DNA of 64,000 bases from assembly GCA_003818605.1 (NCBI GenBank), contig RPQS01000022.1, forward strand, positions 1 to 64,000, in the 5' to 3' direction. Positions within the stretch are counted from its first letter, which is position 1. The number at the start of each line of letters is the position of its first letter. Shown one piece after another: positions 9,896 through 20,100 of this stretch. The notes under the pieces were generated by a model, which was given only the letters and a program-made list of their open reading frames with translations, was not told where the DNA came from and made no database searches. The stretch is from Candidatus Zhuqueibacterota bacterium (GTDB taxonomy: Bacteria; Electryoneota; RPQS01). The position numbers and the translations under genes are program-made.

Positions 9896-10630
9896 ATGAG
9901 TGATTGGGCAACCATCACGGCAGGAATTTCTCCGATTGGAGCGATTACTCCGCCTCCTGAAAGGCGGCCTCTGCCTCCGCAGGAAGCAAGTGAACGCACA
10001 TCCGAAAAGCGGGATCGCGCTGAAATTTCCGCGGCGGGTCTGGAACGCTCGAATCGCACAGCGGATGGATTTTTCGGGCAGGTTCAGGAATCGCCGCAGG
10101 ATGAGAAAACCGGACGCGAGCCGCAGAAAGAGCGAGCGGAGACCGGCGGGAAAGAAAGCGAACAGGGCGGGCTAACCGAAGAAGAAAAGCGGGAAGTGGC
10201 CAAGCTGCAAGCACGGGACCGCGAAGTCCGCGCGCATGAGCAGGCGCATTTAGCGGCGGCAGGCGGCATGGCTGTGGGCGGGGCGCACTACGAATACGAA
10301 AAAGGGCCGGACGGAAAATCGTATGCGGTGGGCGGAGAAGTGCAAATCGCCGTGAAAAGCGGCGGCACACCCGAAGAGCAAATTCGCAATGCGGAACAAG
10401 CCGCGCGCGCGGCTATGGCTCCGGCCAATCCTTCCGCGCAAGACCGCGCATCAGCAGCGGAAGCGCGGGCGATAGCAGCAAAAGCGCGCGCCGAAGCGAT
10501 GAAGGAAAGCAGTGAGAGTGGACAGACGCAAGTATCGTCCAAGCTGCAATCGCCTTTACAGGCGGCCATCGCTGCCTACGCCATACAAGACCAAGAAATC
10601 ACCGAGCCGAGTCTCGATATCTCGGCATAG
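9896..10630 (+). CDS. Putative metalloprotease, SprA-related family
   Basis: REVRAHEQAHLAAAGGMAVGGAHYEYEKGPDGKSYAVGGEVQI...TPEEQIRNAEQAARAAMAPANPSAQDRASAAEARA is the family core. Confidence 0.8.
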   Translation: MSDWATITAGISPIGAITPPPERRPLPPQEASERTSEKRDRAEISAAGLERSNRTADGFFGQVQESPQDEKTGREPQKERAETGGKESEQGGLTEEEKREVAKLQARDREVRAHEQAHLAAAGGMAVGGAHYEYEKGPDGKSYAVGGEVQIAVKSGGTPEEQIRNAEQAARAAMAPANPSAQDRASAAEARAIAAKARAEAMKESSESGQTQVSSKLQSPLQAAIAAYAIQDQEITEPSLDISA

Positions 10631-10652
10631 ACGCGGAGAGCACCGGGGAGAG

Positions 10653-10688
10653 AAAGCGGGATGCCCACAGGCATCCCGCTTTTATTTT
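10653..10688 (+). terminator. Rho-independent terminator
   Basis: AAAGCGGGATGCC-CACA-GGCATCCCGCTTT followed by TATTTTTTATTT. Confidence 0.88.
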
Positions 10689-10694
10689 TTATTT

Positions 10695-10758
10695 CCCCCC
10701 GTTTACGGGGGGAAGAAAGGGGGGTGTTTTTCTCGCCGAGCCGGGGCTCCCGACCCGG
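10695..10758. repeat. Composite intergenic hairpin module
   Basis: CCCCCCGT-TT-ACGGGGGG (10695-10712), then AGAAAGGGGGGTGTTTTTCTCGCCGAG, then CCGGG-GCTCCCGA-CCCGG (10741-10758) and CCGGAATCTTT; related to the composite at 28758-28860. Confidence 0.65.
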
Positions 10759-10767
10759 CCGGAATCT

Positions 10768-12702
10768 TTACTTCATCAGCACGATTTTATGTGTAGTGCG
10801 GAACGCGTAGGCGTTCATGCGCACGAAGTAGATTCCGCTCGGCAAGTCGTTCGCATTGAAGGTCACGGAATAACTGCCCGCTTCGCGGTTCTCATTGGTA
10901 AGCGTACGAATCCACCGTCCGGACACATCGTACACATCCAGCCGCACATTCCCGGATTCTATAATCGAGAACGAAATCGTCGTGCTCGGATTGAATGGAT
11001 TCGGATACGCGGACAGATAATATTCCTTCGGCAGAACCGACGCGCCACGCGCTAAAGCGGAACGAAGCAGGTCGCGATGCTCAGTGCGGTTGCCGTTTTG
11101 ATCCACGTCGGCCAGGAAGTACCAGTAGGTCTGTCCATCGGCCACGTCGCGATCTAAATATGCGTAACGGTGCTCCGTAGCCGAATTCCCCTGCGACGGC
11201 AGTGATGTGATGCGCGTGTATTCTCCAAACTCAAACGTGCTGCGCATAATCTCGAAATGATCGTTGTTTAACTCCGATGCGGTAGAGAAGGACAGGCGGA
11301 TTCCACCTGATGAAGACACGGCATCAAACGAAGCCAATTCCACGGGCAGCGGACCGTCAATGATGCCGCTTGTGTCGCCCACTGACCAATTAATTTGCGC
11401 TATTCCGCAGTTCGAATTCGAAAGCCAGAAAGTGTCGGTTGATCCGCTTGTAAGCGGGAAATTAGCGACGAAAATAATCGAATCGCCGTTGTTGCCATCA
11501 CCGTTCGCAAGCACTGACCAATTAGCCGCCGCCGCTCCCGTGACATATCCGGTCGTGCCGGGACAGAAATTCGTAAAGGTAAGCTGATCAATGCAGCCTT
11601 GACTCTCAACCAAACGATAACCCCAATTCGGCGGGCCGGATTTAATTAACTGTACCGATCCTCGGGAAGTACCGGAGCAACTTATTATAGCAGTGCAATC
11701 GTAGACGTAAAGTGACCCCCACTGCTCGATAACGTAGAGAAAGTTGCCCGATACGTCCATGTTTTCCACGACAATCGAATTCGTACGGCCGACCGGAACA
11801 GGTGCTGTCGGAGTTGAGATGTCGAAAATCAGCACGCGATTGCCCGGCGCGCCCGACAGAAAAAGAAAATTTCCGCTTACAAGAGCCCTTTCGGCGGCTG
11901 GAAGAGCTCCGACACGTGTTACATCTACCGGAGCATAAGGATCACTCGTATTGATTATACGCGATCCGCCGGATGAACCGCTGGCAACGTAGGCGTAATT
12001 TCCTTTAAAAGCGACACCCCAGGCGTCCCCATCCGGAATTTCACAAGATCCCATCCACCCTCCAGTTATGGACATCGTATAAAAGTCGCAACTGTTGGCG
12101 GCAATACCGATATAGTCCATACCGTGATAAGCGGCAGCCGAGAATGTGCACAAATCAAAGGGCCATGATCCTAACCATTGCTCAGAGTACAATTTTAAGT
12201 CCTGTGGATTCCGAATATTCCATGTATCTACGTAGGGAGTGTTGTAAAACCAGGAAAGAGTCACGGCAACGGTGTCTAATGCTTCAACTGAATACGGCCC
12301 AAATTCCTCTCCATTAAAGATATCCGCTTGGACTGGATTAGCCGGATTGCTAATGTTAATGGAAAGAAATCCGTTAAAGTCAGTGACCACATAGGCGTAG
12401 TTGCCCTGCACCACCACATCTCTGGGAACTCCTGTAGAAACTCGACCGGTTTCGTCTATTGAAGTTGGATTGCTGACGTCCAACACAAACAGCCCTCTGA
12501 ACGTGTCTTCGTCAGTGTCTTCGCCCCCCACTATATAAGCATAGCTGCCCCGGACGCTGATTCCACGAAAATACGTGTCGTATAATCCGGCTGCTCCATG
12601 ATATTCCCCGACTACCGGGACATTTGATACCTGCGCGAACACCGCCGGCACTAAAACCAATACGGCTAAGAGCCCTACACATACTTTTAAAACTGAGTTC
12701 AT
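10768..12702 (-). CDS. Secreted LVIVD-repeat-like beta-propeller protein with T9SS-like C-terminal sorting domain
   Basis: Repeated V.GNYAYV / LFVLDVSNPTSID / LSINISNPANPV units; C-terminus YYLSAYPNPFNPSTTISFSI...THKIVLMK; signal peptide. Confidence 0.85.
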   Translation of the reverse strand: MNSVLKVCVGLLAVLVLVPAVFAQVSNVPVVGEYHGAAGLYDTYFRGISVRGSYAYIVGGEDTDEDTFRGLFVLDVSNPTSIDETGRVSTGVPRDVVVQGNYAYVVTDFNGFLSINISNPANPVQADIFNGEEFGPYSVEALDTVAVTLSWFYNTPYVDTWNIRNPQDLKLYSEQWLGSWPFDLCTFSAAAYHGMDYIGIAANSCDFYTMSITGGWMGSCEIPDGDAWGVAFKGNYAYVASGSSGGSRIINTSDPYAPVDVTRVGALPAAERALVSGNFLFLSGAPGNRVLIFDISTPTAPVPVGRTNSIVVENMDVSGNFLYVIEQWGSLYVYDCTAIISCSGTSRGSVQLIKSGPPNWGYRLVESQGCIDQLTFTNFCPGTTGYVTGAAAANWSVLANGDGNNGDSIIFVANFPLTSGSTDTFWLSNSNCGIAQINWSVGDTSGIIDGPLPVELASFDAVSSSGGIRLSFSTASELNNDHFEIMRSTFEFGEYTRITSLPSQGNSATEHRYAYLDRDVADGQTYWYFLADVDQNGNRTEHRDLLRSALARGASVLPKEYYLSAYPNPFNPSTTISFSIIESGNVRLDVYDVSGRWIRTLTNENREAGSYSVTFNANDLPSGIYFVRMNAYAFRTTHKIVLMK

Positions 12703-12966
12703 TGTCGAACCTCCTCGGAAGTTGCTCTATAAAACGTATGAGGTGATTGTTGTCTATCCTGTTCGGGGCTTTAGAGCCCCGAACTTACCCTAAACTACAT
12801 GCGGGAAGCCGGATTGTCAATGAATTTCGCATATCCTGATAAAATTCAATTGAAGTTACAGATTCTGCTTTTCCAAAATATTACGCATGGTTGCTTCACG
12901 GCATCCGCAGTCTTTTTGCACCATTTTACACAAAACAGAGAGGCACATCCAAATTCATTGACAAAG

Positions 12967-12996
12967 AAAGCGGGAGCCTAAAAGGCATCCCGCTTT
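12967..12996. terminator. Terminator-like hairpin, close relative of 10653-10682
   Basis: AAAGCGGGAGCC-TAAAA-GGCATCCCGCTTT; lies downstream of the - strand gene 13116-13574. Confidence 0.6.
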
Positions 12997-13012
12997 ACTT
13001 TTTAGAAAAAAC

Positions 13013-13036
13013 GGGCACGACATGTCGTGCCCCTAC
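13013..13036 (-). repeat. GTAGGG-type intergenic hairpin, 20-nt perfect palindrome
   Basis: GGGCACGACATGTCGTGCCC followed by CTAC (GTAG-GGGCACGACATGTCGTGCCC on the - strand). Confidence 0.75.
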
Positions 13037-13115
13037 GCGGATTCTATTTCGGATCGCACGGCCGTGCGCGGCAACGGCGTCTCCGTCTCATCCCTTATCC
13101 TTCATCCTTCATCCT

Positions 13116-13574
13116 TTACTCGTCTTCCCCGATGTCTTCATTCCAGATTTCGGGATGGGCGGCGATGAATTCGTTCATCATGGCGATGCACTCTACGGAA
13201 TGCAGATCAATCACATTCACGCCGCTCTCGCGCAGCCAATTCAGATCGGCCTGAAACGTAACGGATTCACCGACGATGACCGTTCCGATTTTAAATTGAC
13301 GGATGAGGCCGCTGCAATACCAGCAGGGAGCAAGCGTGGTGGCGAGAATTTTATCGCGATAAGTTTGCTGCCGCCCGGCCTTGCGGAAGGCATCGGTTTC
13401 GCCGTGAATGGACGGATCGTTTTCCTGCACGCGGCGGTTGTGACCGCGGCCTAAAACGTTTCCGTCTGCATCAAATAAAGCCGCACCCACGGGAACGCCG
13501 CCTTCGGACAGGCCCAGCTTCGCCTCGTCAATCGCCACGCGAAGAAGAGTAAAATGATCGAGGTGTTTATCCAT
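13116..13574 (-). CDS. Cytosine deaminase-like (Fcy1-type) nucleoside deaminase
   Basis: HGETDAF and APCWYCSGLI zinc motifs; C-terminus EFIAAHPEIWNEDIGE resembles that of yeast cytosine deaminase. Confidence 0.85.
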   Translation of the reverse strand: MDKHLDHFTLLRVAIDEAKLGLSEGGVPVGAALFDADGNVLGRGHNRRVQENDPSIHGETDAFRKAGRQQTYRDKILATTLAPCWYCSGLIRQFKIGTVIVGESVTFQADLNWLRESGVNVIDLHSVECIAMMNEFIAAHPEIWNEDIGEDE

Positions 13575-13615
13575 TCTTCGTCCGTCCTTCCGCTCTCAAC
13601 GTCCAAAGACATTTC

Positions 13616-14686
13616 TCAGATGGCAATTCCGCGCGGGCTGGTCATGGCTTTAATCATGGCCGCTTCATCTTTGGTCAATCCGGCCATCACCATGAGTTCG
13701 TCAATATGATTGCCGCACGTGGCAATGATCTGCTCTTCTTCATGCAGAGCTTCTTCGCGCTCCATCTGCCCGGTGATGACCATGTTGCAAAAGCCCATGC
13801 AGTCCATGCTGCAGCCCGCCAATTTTACCCAGAGATAATTCACGATTTCATGCAGCTTGCAGTCGGCACGCCAGGACGTGACATGATCGGCGGGCTTTTC
13901 CCAGCCGAGCTTGGTCGCAATCGTTTCTTTAATCAGGCGGCGATCCCACGGAATGTAATCGAAGACGCTGATTTCGCGGACGGACGGATCCACTAATTTG
14001 GGTTTTTCGCGCGATAAAAGCGAATTGCCCGGAACGTGGAATTCCAGCCTCTGCAACAGCGCATAGAATTCCGTCTTATAGAGATTGGGATCCAGCAGTT
14101 TGTGCAGCCGCGATCGCTTTGAGCCTTCTAAGGCCAGATCGCGGGTCTGTTCAGTAGATTCCGCCGTGGACGTTCCCCACAACAGAAGCGGAACGTTGCG
14201 ATTGATCGCTTCGATGTATGATACGCTTTTATAGCCGTAGCTGCATTGACGGCAGAAGGAACCGACCAGCGTGGGAAGGCCGAGAGGAATTCCCGCCCGC
14301 ACGTTCGCGGCAACGAATTTATGGCCGATATCCCGCTTGGAACGAACTTCATGCAGCTCCACGCCCAGCGTCCGGCAGGCATTCCTCATGTTCTTGACTG
14401 CCTGCTCGTTGCGGAATTCATTATCCGCGTTGACCGCCAGAATATTCAGACCGTAAACGGCTTTAGCCAAATACAACACGTACGTGCTGTCGCGTCCACC
14501 GCTGAGCGGAACGATGGCTTCGTACGGCTGTCCCTTTCCTCGCACCGTGTCCAATATCTTGACAAATTCCTCCTCCCCGAAGGGAGTGAAGGTTTTATAC
14601 GTTCGGCAGTGACTGCACACTCCGTTTTCATCAAAGGTAATTCCCGGAATCGAATCCGGCATAATGCATCGCGTACACCGTTTCAT
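13616..14686 (-). CDS. N-acetyl sugar amidotransferase family protein (ATP-PPi loop, WbpG/PseA-like)
   Basis: MKRCTRCIMPDSIPGITFDENGVCSHC; PLSGGRDSTYVLYLAK; CRQCSYGYKSVSY. Confidence 0.8.
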   Translation of the reverse strand: MKRCTRCIMPDSIPGITFDENGVCSHCRTYKTFTPFGEEEFVKILDTVRGKGQPYEAIVPLSGGRDSTYVLYLAKAVYGLNILAVNADNEFRNEQAVKNMRNACRTLGVELHEVRSKRDIGHKFVAANVRAGIPLGLPTLVGSFCRQCSYGYKSVSYIEAINRNVPLLLWGTSTAESTEQTRDLALEGSKRSRLHKLLDPNLYKTEFYALLQRLEFHVPGNSLLSREKPKLVDPSVREISVFDYIPWDRRLIKETIATKLGWEKPADHVTSWRADCKLHEIVNYLWVKLAGCSMDCMGFCNMVITGQMEREEALHEEEQIIATCGNHIDELMVMAGLTKDEAAMIKAMTSPRGIAI

Positions 14687-15028
14687 TCATCCTCCAACTG
14701 AGCGTCTCGGTAAGCAATTCCTACAAGGTCATGCAATATACGAAAGAGTTTGTTCCCTTGTCAAGGATTCATGTCTGCTGTATTATTTTCGTGAGTTCGT
14801 ATCCGACAATTCATCCCTATTACAATCAAGTTGTTATAAGAATGTCCGGAATGTTTACGGAGCGGATTTCAGCAGAAAAACTCTTGAAAGTTAGCCGGAA
14901 TGTTCCTATCTTCACATAGATAGCCGCGCGTATTCGCACGGCGGTTGAAGTTCTTGTTTTTTGATTTCCACGATCATCATTCCGTGCTGCACCGTTCAGG
15001 AGGCACGCGGATCAAAGGAGAAACATAC

Positions 15029-16558
15029 ATGGCTCTGGTCATTAGCGGGAAGAATCTTAAAATCGAAGACGTCGTCAATGTGGCGCGCGGTGAAGAGAAG
15101 GTTGAACTGCATGCGGATGCCGTGCAGCGCATCCGCCGCTGCCGCGAATTCTTGCAGAAAAAAGTAGCCGCGCATGAAATGATGTACGGTGTAAATACGG
15201 GAATCGGCGAACTCTCGGAAGTGGCCTTAACCGACGAACAGACCAAAGAATTCCAAAAATATCTGGTCTACAATCACGCGGCGGGAATCGGCGATCCCAT
15301 GCCCGTGGAGTGGGTGCGCGCGGCGATGCTCTCGCGAATCAACGTGCATGCGAACGGCCATTCGGCCTGCCGTCCGGAAATCACGCAAACCTATGTGGAA
15401 ATGCTCAACAAGGGCGTAACGCCGGTTGTGTGCCTTAAAGGCAGCGTAGGCGCGTGCGGCGATTTGGCTCCCATGTCGCAGATCGCGCTTTCACTGATGG
15501 GTGAAGGCGAAGCCTATTATCAAGGTGAAAGAATGCCCACGATTCGCGCACAGGAAAAAGCGGGAATCAAAGCTCCCGGTTTGGAAGTGCGCGATGGATT
15601 GGCCGCAATTAACGGCAGCAATTTTATCGTATCAGTCGGCGGTATGCTACTCTATGATACGGAACGCTGGCTGAAGCAGGCGGAAATTGCGGCGGCTATG
15701 AGCTTGGAAGCTCTGCTGGCCAATATGAAGCCCTACGATGAGCGGCTGCATAAGCTGCGCGGATTTCGCGGCGCGGTGACCAGCGCGGCTAACCTGCGCA
15801 AGATGATGGCCGGATCGGATCTGACGACGGGCAAGATGAAAGTCAAAGTGCAGGACGCCTACAGCATGCGTTCCACACCGCAGGTTATCGGTGCGGCGCG
15901 CGATCAAGTGCGCTGGGCGCGCGAACAATTTGAAACCGAATTGAACGGCATTGCCGATAATCCGATCTTTGTTCCGGACGATGGCGTTGTGCTGTCCGGC
16001 GCGAATTTCCAAGGATCGCCGATCAGCCTTCCGCTCGATATGGTGGGAGCGGCCATCACGATGGTGAGCGTACTTTCCGAACGGCGGCTCAATCGCTTGC
16101 TCCACCCCGCCTTGAGTGTAGGCTTGCCCGCCTTTCTTACGAAAGGTGCGGGAATGTTTTCCGGACACATGCTCAGCCAATATACGGCGGACATGCTGAT
16201 TGTGGAACAGCGCATTCTCTCAACTCCCGCTTCCACGCAATCCATTCCCGCGGCGGCGGATCAGGAAGATTTCGTGAGCATGGGCTGGAACACCGCGCTC
16301 AAAACAAATCAGATTCTCGACAACGCATACGGCGTACTCGGCATCGAATTCATCGCCGCCGCACAGGCCTTGGACTTCCGCGAATTCACTCCGGGCGCGG
16401 GAACGCGCGCCGCGCACGCTGCCGTGAGAAAAGTCGTGCAGCATCTCGATATAGACCGTCCCCTCTTTACTGACCACAACAATATGAAAGCCGCCGTCAA
16501 GAGTTTGAATGTTCTGAAAGCGGTGGAAGAAGCGATCGGCGAATTGGGAATGTATTAG
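15029..16558 (+). CDS. Aromatic amino acid ammonia-lyase, HAL/PAL (MIO enzyme) family
   Basis: RBS AAAGGAG then ATG at 15029. MYGVNTGIGELSEVALT, YNHAAGIGDPM, LKGSVGACGDLAPMSQIA, VQDAYSMRSTPQVIGA, DQEDFVSMG. The hutH symbol is withheld because substrate motifs are mixed and no hut neighbours are present. Confidence 0.9.
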   Translation: MALVISGKNLKIEDVVNVARGEEKVELHADAVQRIRRCREFLQKKVAAHEMMYGVNTGIGELSEVALTDEQTKEFQKYLVYNHAAGIGDPMPVEWVRAAMLSRINVHANGHSACRPEITQTYVEMLNKGVTPVVCLKGSVGACGDLAPMSQIALSLMGEGEAYYQGERMPTIRAQEKAGIKAPGLEVRDGLAAINGSNFIVSVGGMLLYDTERWLKQAEIAAAMSLEALLANMKPYDERLHKLRGFRGAVTSAANLRKMMAGSDLTTGKMKVKVQDAYSMRSTPQVIGAARDQVRWAREQFETELNGIADNPIFVPDDGVVLSGANFQGSPISLPLDMVGAAITMVSVLSERRLNRLLHPALSVGLPAFLTKGAGMFSGHMLSQYTADMLIVEQRILSTPASTQSIPAAADQEDFVSMGWNTALKTNQILDNAYGVLGIEFIAAAQALDFREFTPGAGTRAAHAAVRKVVQHLDIDRPLFTDHNNMKAAVKSLNVLKAVEEAIGELGMY

Positions 16559-16581
16559 CATTTCTGGCATCTGTGTATTCG

Positions 16582-16609
16582 ACGGGCTTTCGCAAGAAAG
16601 CCCGTTTTT
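16582..16609 (+). terminator. Rho-independent terminator
   Basis: ACGGGCTTTC-GCAA-GAAAGCCCGTTTTT just after the ammonia-lyase. Confidence 0.85.
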
Positions 16610-16668
16610 CGTATAGCCCCAAAAATGCGAGGACTTTACAAAGGGGGTTTGGGAGCTTATATTCTATT

Positions 16669-16686
16669 AATGAACAAGTGTTCATT
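16669..16686. promoter_or_regulatory. Candidate operator palindrome
   Basis: AATGAACA-AG-TGTTCATT, perfect 8+2+8 inverted repeat in an AT-rich intergenic region. Confidence 0.4.
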
Positions 16687-17142
16687 TAGACATCTGACAG
16701 GGTTTTATTTATGATTGCCTATGAGCAATCCGGACATCTCATATATCACAATCCGTTTTAATGATCGAAGGGCGGAAGGACCGGCGGGGAACGAGTAGCT
16801 TAGTGGCGGATGAAATTCAGCCATGCATGCTTCGGGATTATACGGTTCCATAATTACCCTGAAATGATCGCATCGGCAAAACGTAGCCATGCTCTTTTTT
16901 ATAGTGAATGAGGTCATGAATCCCTTCCTGAAAAACACAAAAAGTACCTGTTATAACTAATTTGTAAGCACATATTATACAACTATATATTAAACCGCGT
17001 GGAACAGTTTTCATTTTCTGGAGTGTACTATCAACAATGCTGAACCTCACTTTAAGATGCCATGTCTGCTGGCATAGAATGTGCACCATTGCCCATTGAA
17101 TCTTCCGGCTTCCAAATCACATTAAGCTGAATCAGTCCCGGC

Positions 17143-20100
17143 GTGTCCTTACCGAAAATACCATTCGAAACCCTTGATATCGCCTTCTTCTACTATGGGC
17201 TGGCGTATATTCTCCTCGCGGCGGTGTGTCTGCCTCTGCAGCGAAAAGACGGTCGCCGTTTGCCGTGGGGATATCTGGGCGGATTCGGACTTTTTTTAGG
17301 TTTAGTTGCCTGGCTGAATCTATTCGCCATCAGCTTCGGCGATAACATATTGATGCTTCAATTGCGCATCGTGCTGATGTCGCTGGGCTTTTTATCGCTG
17401 CTGGAGTTTGGCCGCCGGGGAATCATCGCCAGCGGCAACCGCGCCCCGGGCCTGTGGATCCACATTCCCTTGGTCCTACTGGCAGCAACCGGAGTATTTT
17501 TCGATCCCAATGGATTGAAAATTACGCCACGCTACGCCTTAGCCGTTCCCGGCGGGATTATGGCCGTCATCGCGCTGCTGCGAACGGCTTCGCAGTCGCG
17601 GACAGGACGCCTGTCTCTGTGGGCAATTTCCGCCGCGATGATCGGAATCACCCTTACGTCCGGACTCTTTGCAGCTCGCGGCGAATTCTTTCCCGCCAAT
17701 TTCCTCCATCAGGATTTCTTTCAATCCGTCTTCGGCATTTCCATCCAGTTCGCCCGCTGTGTCTTGGCTTTAGCTGCCGCCCTCGCGCTGACTCTATACT
17801 ATTCGGCGGTTCATCAGTCAGGCTCGCACAATCAAATTCGATATATCGCCGGGCCGTTCAGTAAGTGGCTTCTGCCCGGATTGACATTTATCCTTGCGCT
17901 TGGATGGATTGCCACGACCGCCACGGGAATCAAGTTCAAGAATCAGATCTGGTCGGCCTTAAGTATGCGCGCGCAAATCGCGGTTTCGTCGCTCGAGCCG
18001 CACCACACCTTGCTTGTATTCGATTCGAACGATTCGCTTCGAACTTTCGCGCGGACAAGAATCGGCGCCAAACTGTCGAGGCAATATGCGGCCAACAAGG
18101 ATCTTCTCGCGCTTTATGTATGCGTGCGGACGGAACAGAATACGCTCACTCCGCTGATATCCGATTCGATTGGATCGCGTCGCGGCAACGGGCAGTCGGG
18201 ACGACAGAGCGCGGACTGGACGAGATCGGATATTTCCACGTGGTCGGATATCGGAAACTCCGTCCGGGCACGACTCGGCGATCATTCACAGCAAGCGGTG
18301 TTAGCCGCCGCCGTCCCGGAAACGGATCTTCATCCGCTCTATTTGGTCATGGTCATCCGGGTGCCGGCCCTGACACGCGGTTTCTTTCGCGACCGCTTAT
18401 TCCCTCTGGGCACCATGCTGTTTATTACTCTGGCGCTGATTGCCATGGATCTGGCCTGGCGGCGATCCCGCGAATCGGCCGTGCGTATCGCGGAATCGGA
18501 AGAGCGCTATCGCAGTGTGGTGGAGTACTCGCCCGAAAGCATTTTTATTCTGCAAAGCGACAGCATTCTGTTCGCCAATCGCGCGGCGGCGCACATGTTG
18601 GGCGCGGGTGGACCGGAAGAACTCATTGGTCAATCATTCCGGAATTTAGCTGCGCACGGGTTGCGTGAGATTACCGCTCAAACCGTGAATCAAGCCGCCG
18701 ACAAACCTTCCTCGGATACACCGCTGGAAGTTCGCCTGCTGCGTCGCGACGGCGCATCGGTTGACGTGGAATTGATCGCGGTCAAACTCGTTTTTGACCA
18801 GCATACGGCCACCATGATTCTCTGTCGGGATGTCACCGAACAAAGGCGGGCGCAGAAAGCGATCCGGGAGAGTGAAGAACGTTATATCCGGCTGTTCAAT
18901 GAATCACTGGCCGGCAATTACGTATCCTCTCCGGACGGCCGCATTCTGCTGTGCAATTCGGCTTTCGCCCGCATGTTGGGATTTGCGTCCATCGCGGATG
19001 CAACCAGTGAATCGTCCTTTTCGTTCTATCCGACTCCCGCGGCGCGCAGCCGCTTTCTGGACATGCTGCAGGAAAATAAGCGGCTCGAACAATATGAGAC
19101 CGAATTGATCCGGGCGGACGGAAGTCGTCTCTTTGCCATCGAAAACGTTGTGGGCGTTTTCGATGAAAACGACCGGTTGGTCCGGCTGCACGGCAACATC
19201 GTGGATATCACCGCCAGAAAAGAAGCCGAGGAAGCGGTTCGCACCAGCGAAGAGCGGTATCGCACATTGATCGAGAATCAGGGAGAAGGCATCGGCATCA
19301 TAGATGAAGCGGGACGGTTCTTCTTTGCCAATCCCGCCGCGCATGAAATTTTCGGAGTGAGCGATGGACAACTGCACGGTCGTTCACTTTGGGAGTTTTG
19401 GCGGGATTATAGCACCGAAAACGTGCTTCCGCAGTGGCAACAGCAAGAGGCGGGCACGCGGAGTTTGTGGGAAGCGGAAATCGTCAGACCGGACGGTCAG
19501 AATCGCCATCTGCTCGTCACGGCGACTCCGCGCTTCGACGGCGTCGGACAATATATCGGTACGTTCGCCGTTTTCCGGGACATCAGCGAACGCAAACTGG
19601 CGGAGAGCGCGCTGCATGAAAGCCAGCGCGCCATGTCCACGCTGCTCAGCAATCTGCAGGGCATGGCATATCGCTGCCGGAATGATGCCGATTGGACCAT
19701 GGAATTCGTGAGCAACGGCAGTCTGGGACTGACCGGATATGCGCCGCAGGATTTGGTGAATAATCAGGTAGTCAGCTACAGTGATTTAATCCGTCCGGAA
19801 GATCGCGACATCGTTTGGAACGCCGTGCAGACCGCGCTGACTCAAGATAGTCCTTTCCGCCTTATTTATCGTATTCACACGGCGGACGGCACGCAAAAAT
19901 GGGTTTGGGAGCAGGGCCAGGGTGTCTATGATGATAAAGGCTCGCTGCGGGCTATTGAAGGCTACATTTCGGATATCACGGAACGCAAACTTGCCGAAGA
20001 AGCGCTCGAAAAACGGCTCATCGCGCTCACCCGTCCGTTGGGTGATACGTCGAATCTGCAATTCGAAGATCTTTTTAACGTGGAAGACGTGCAGCGCATT

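Noticed and set aside
9896-10630. Overlapping + and - ORFs in the SprA-like gene
   Set aside because: Only the 244-aa + strand frame carries the family core; the others are GC-driven shadow ORFs.
14945-15028. N-terminal extension of the ammonia-lyase
   Set aside because: ATG at 15029 has a good RBS (AAAGGAG) and matches the family N-terminus; the extension is unsupported.
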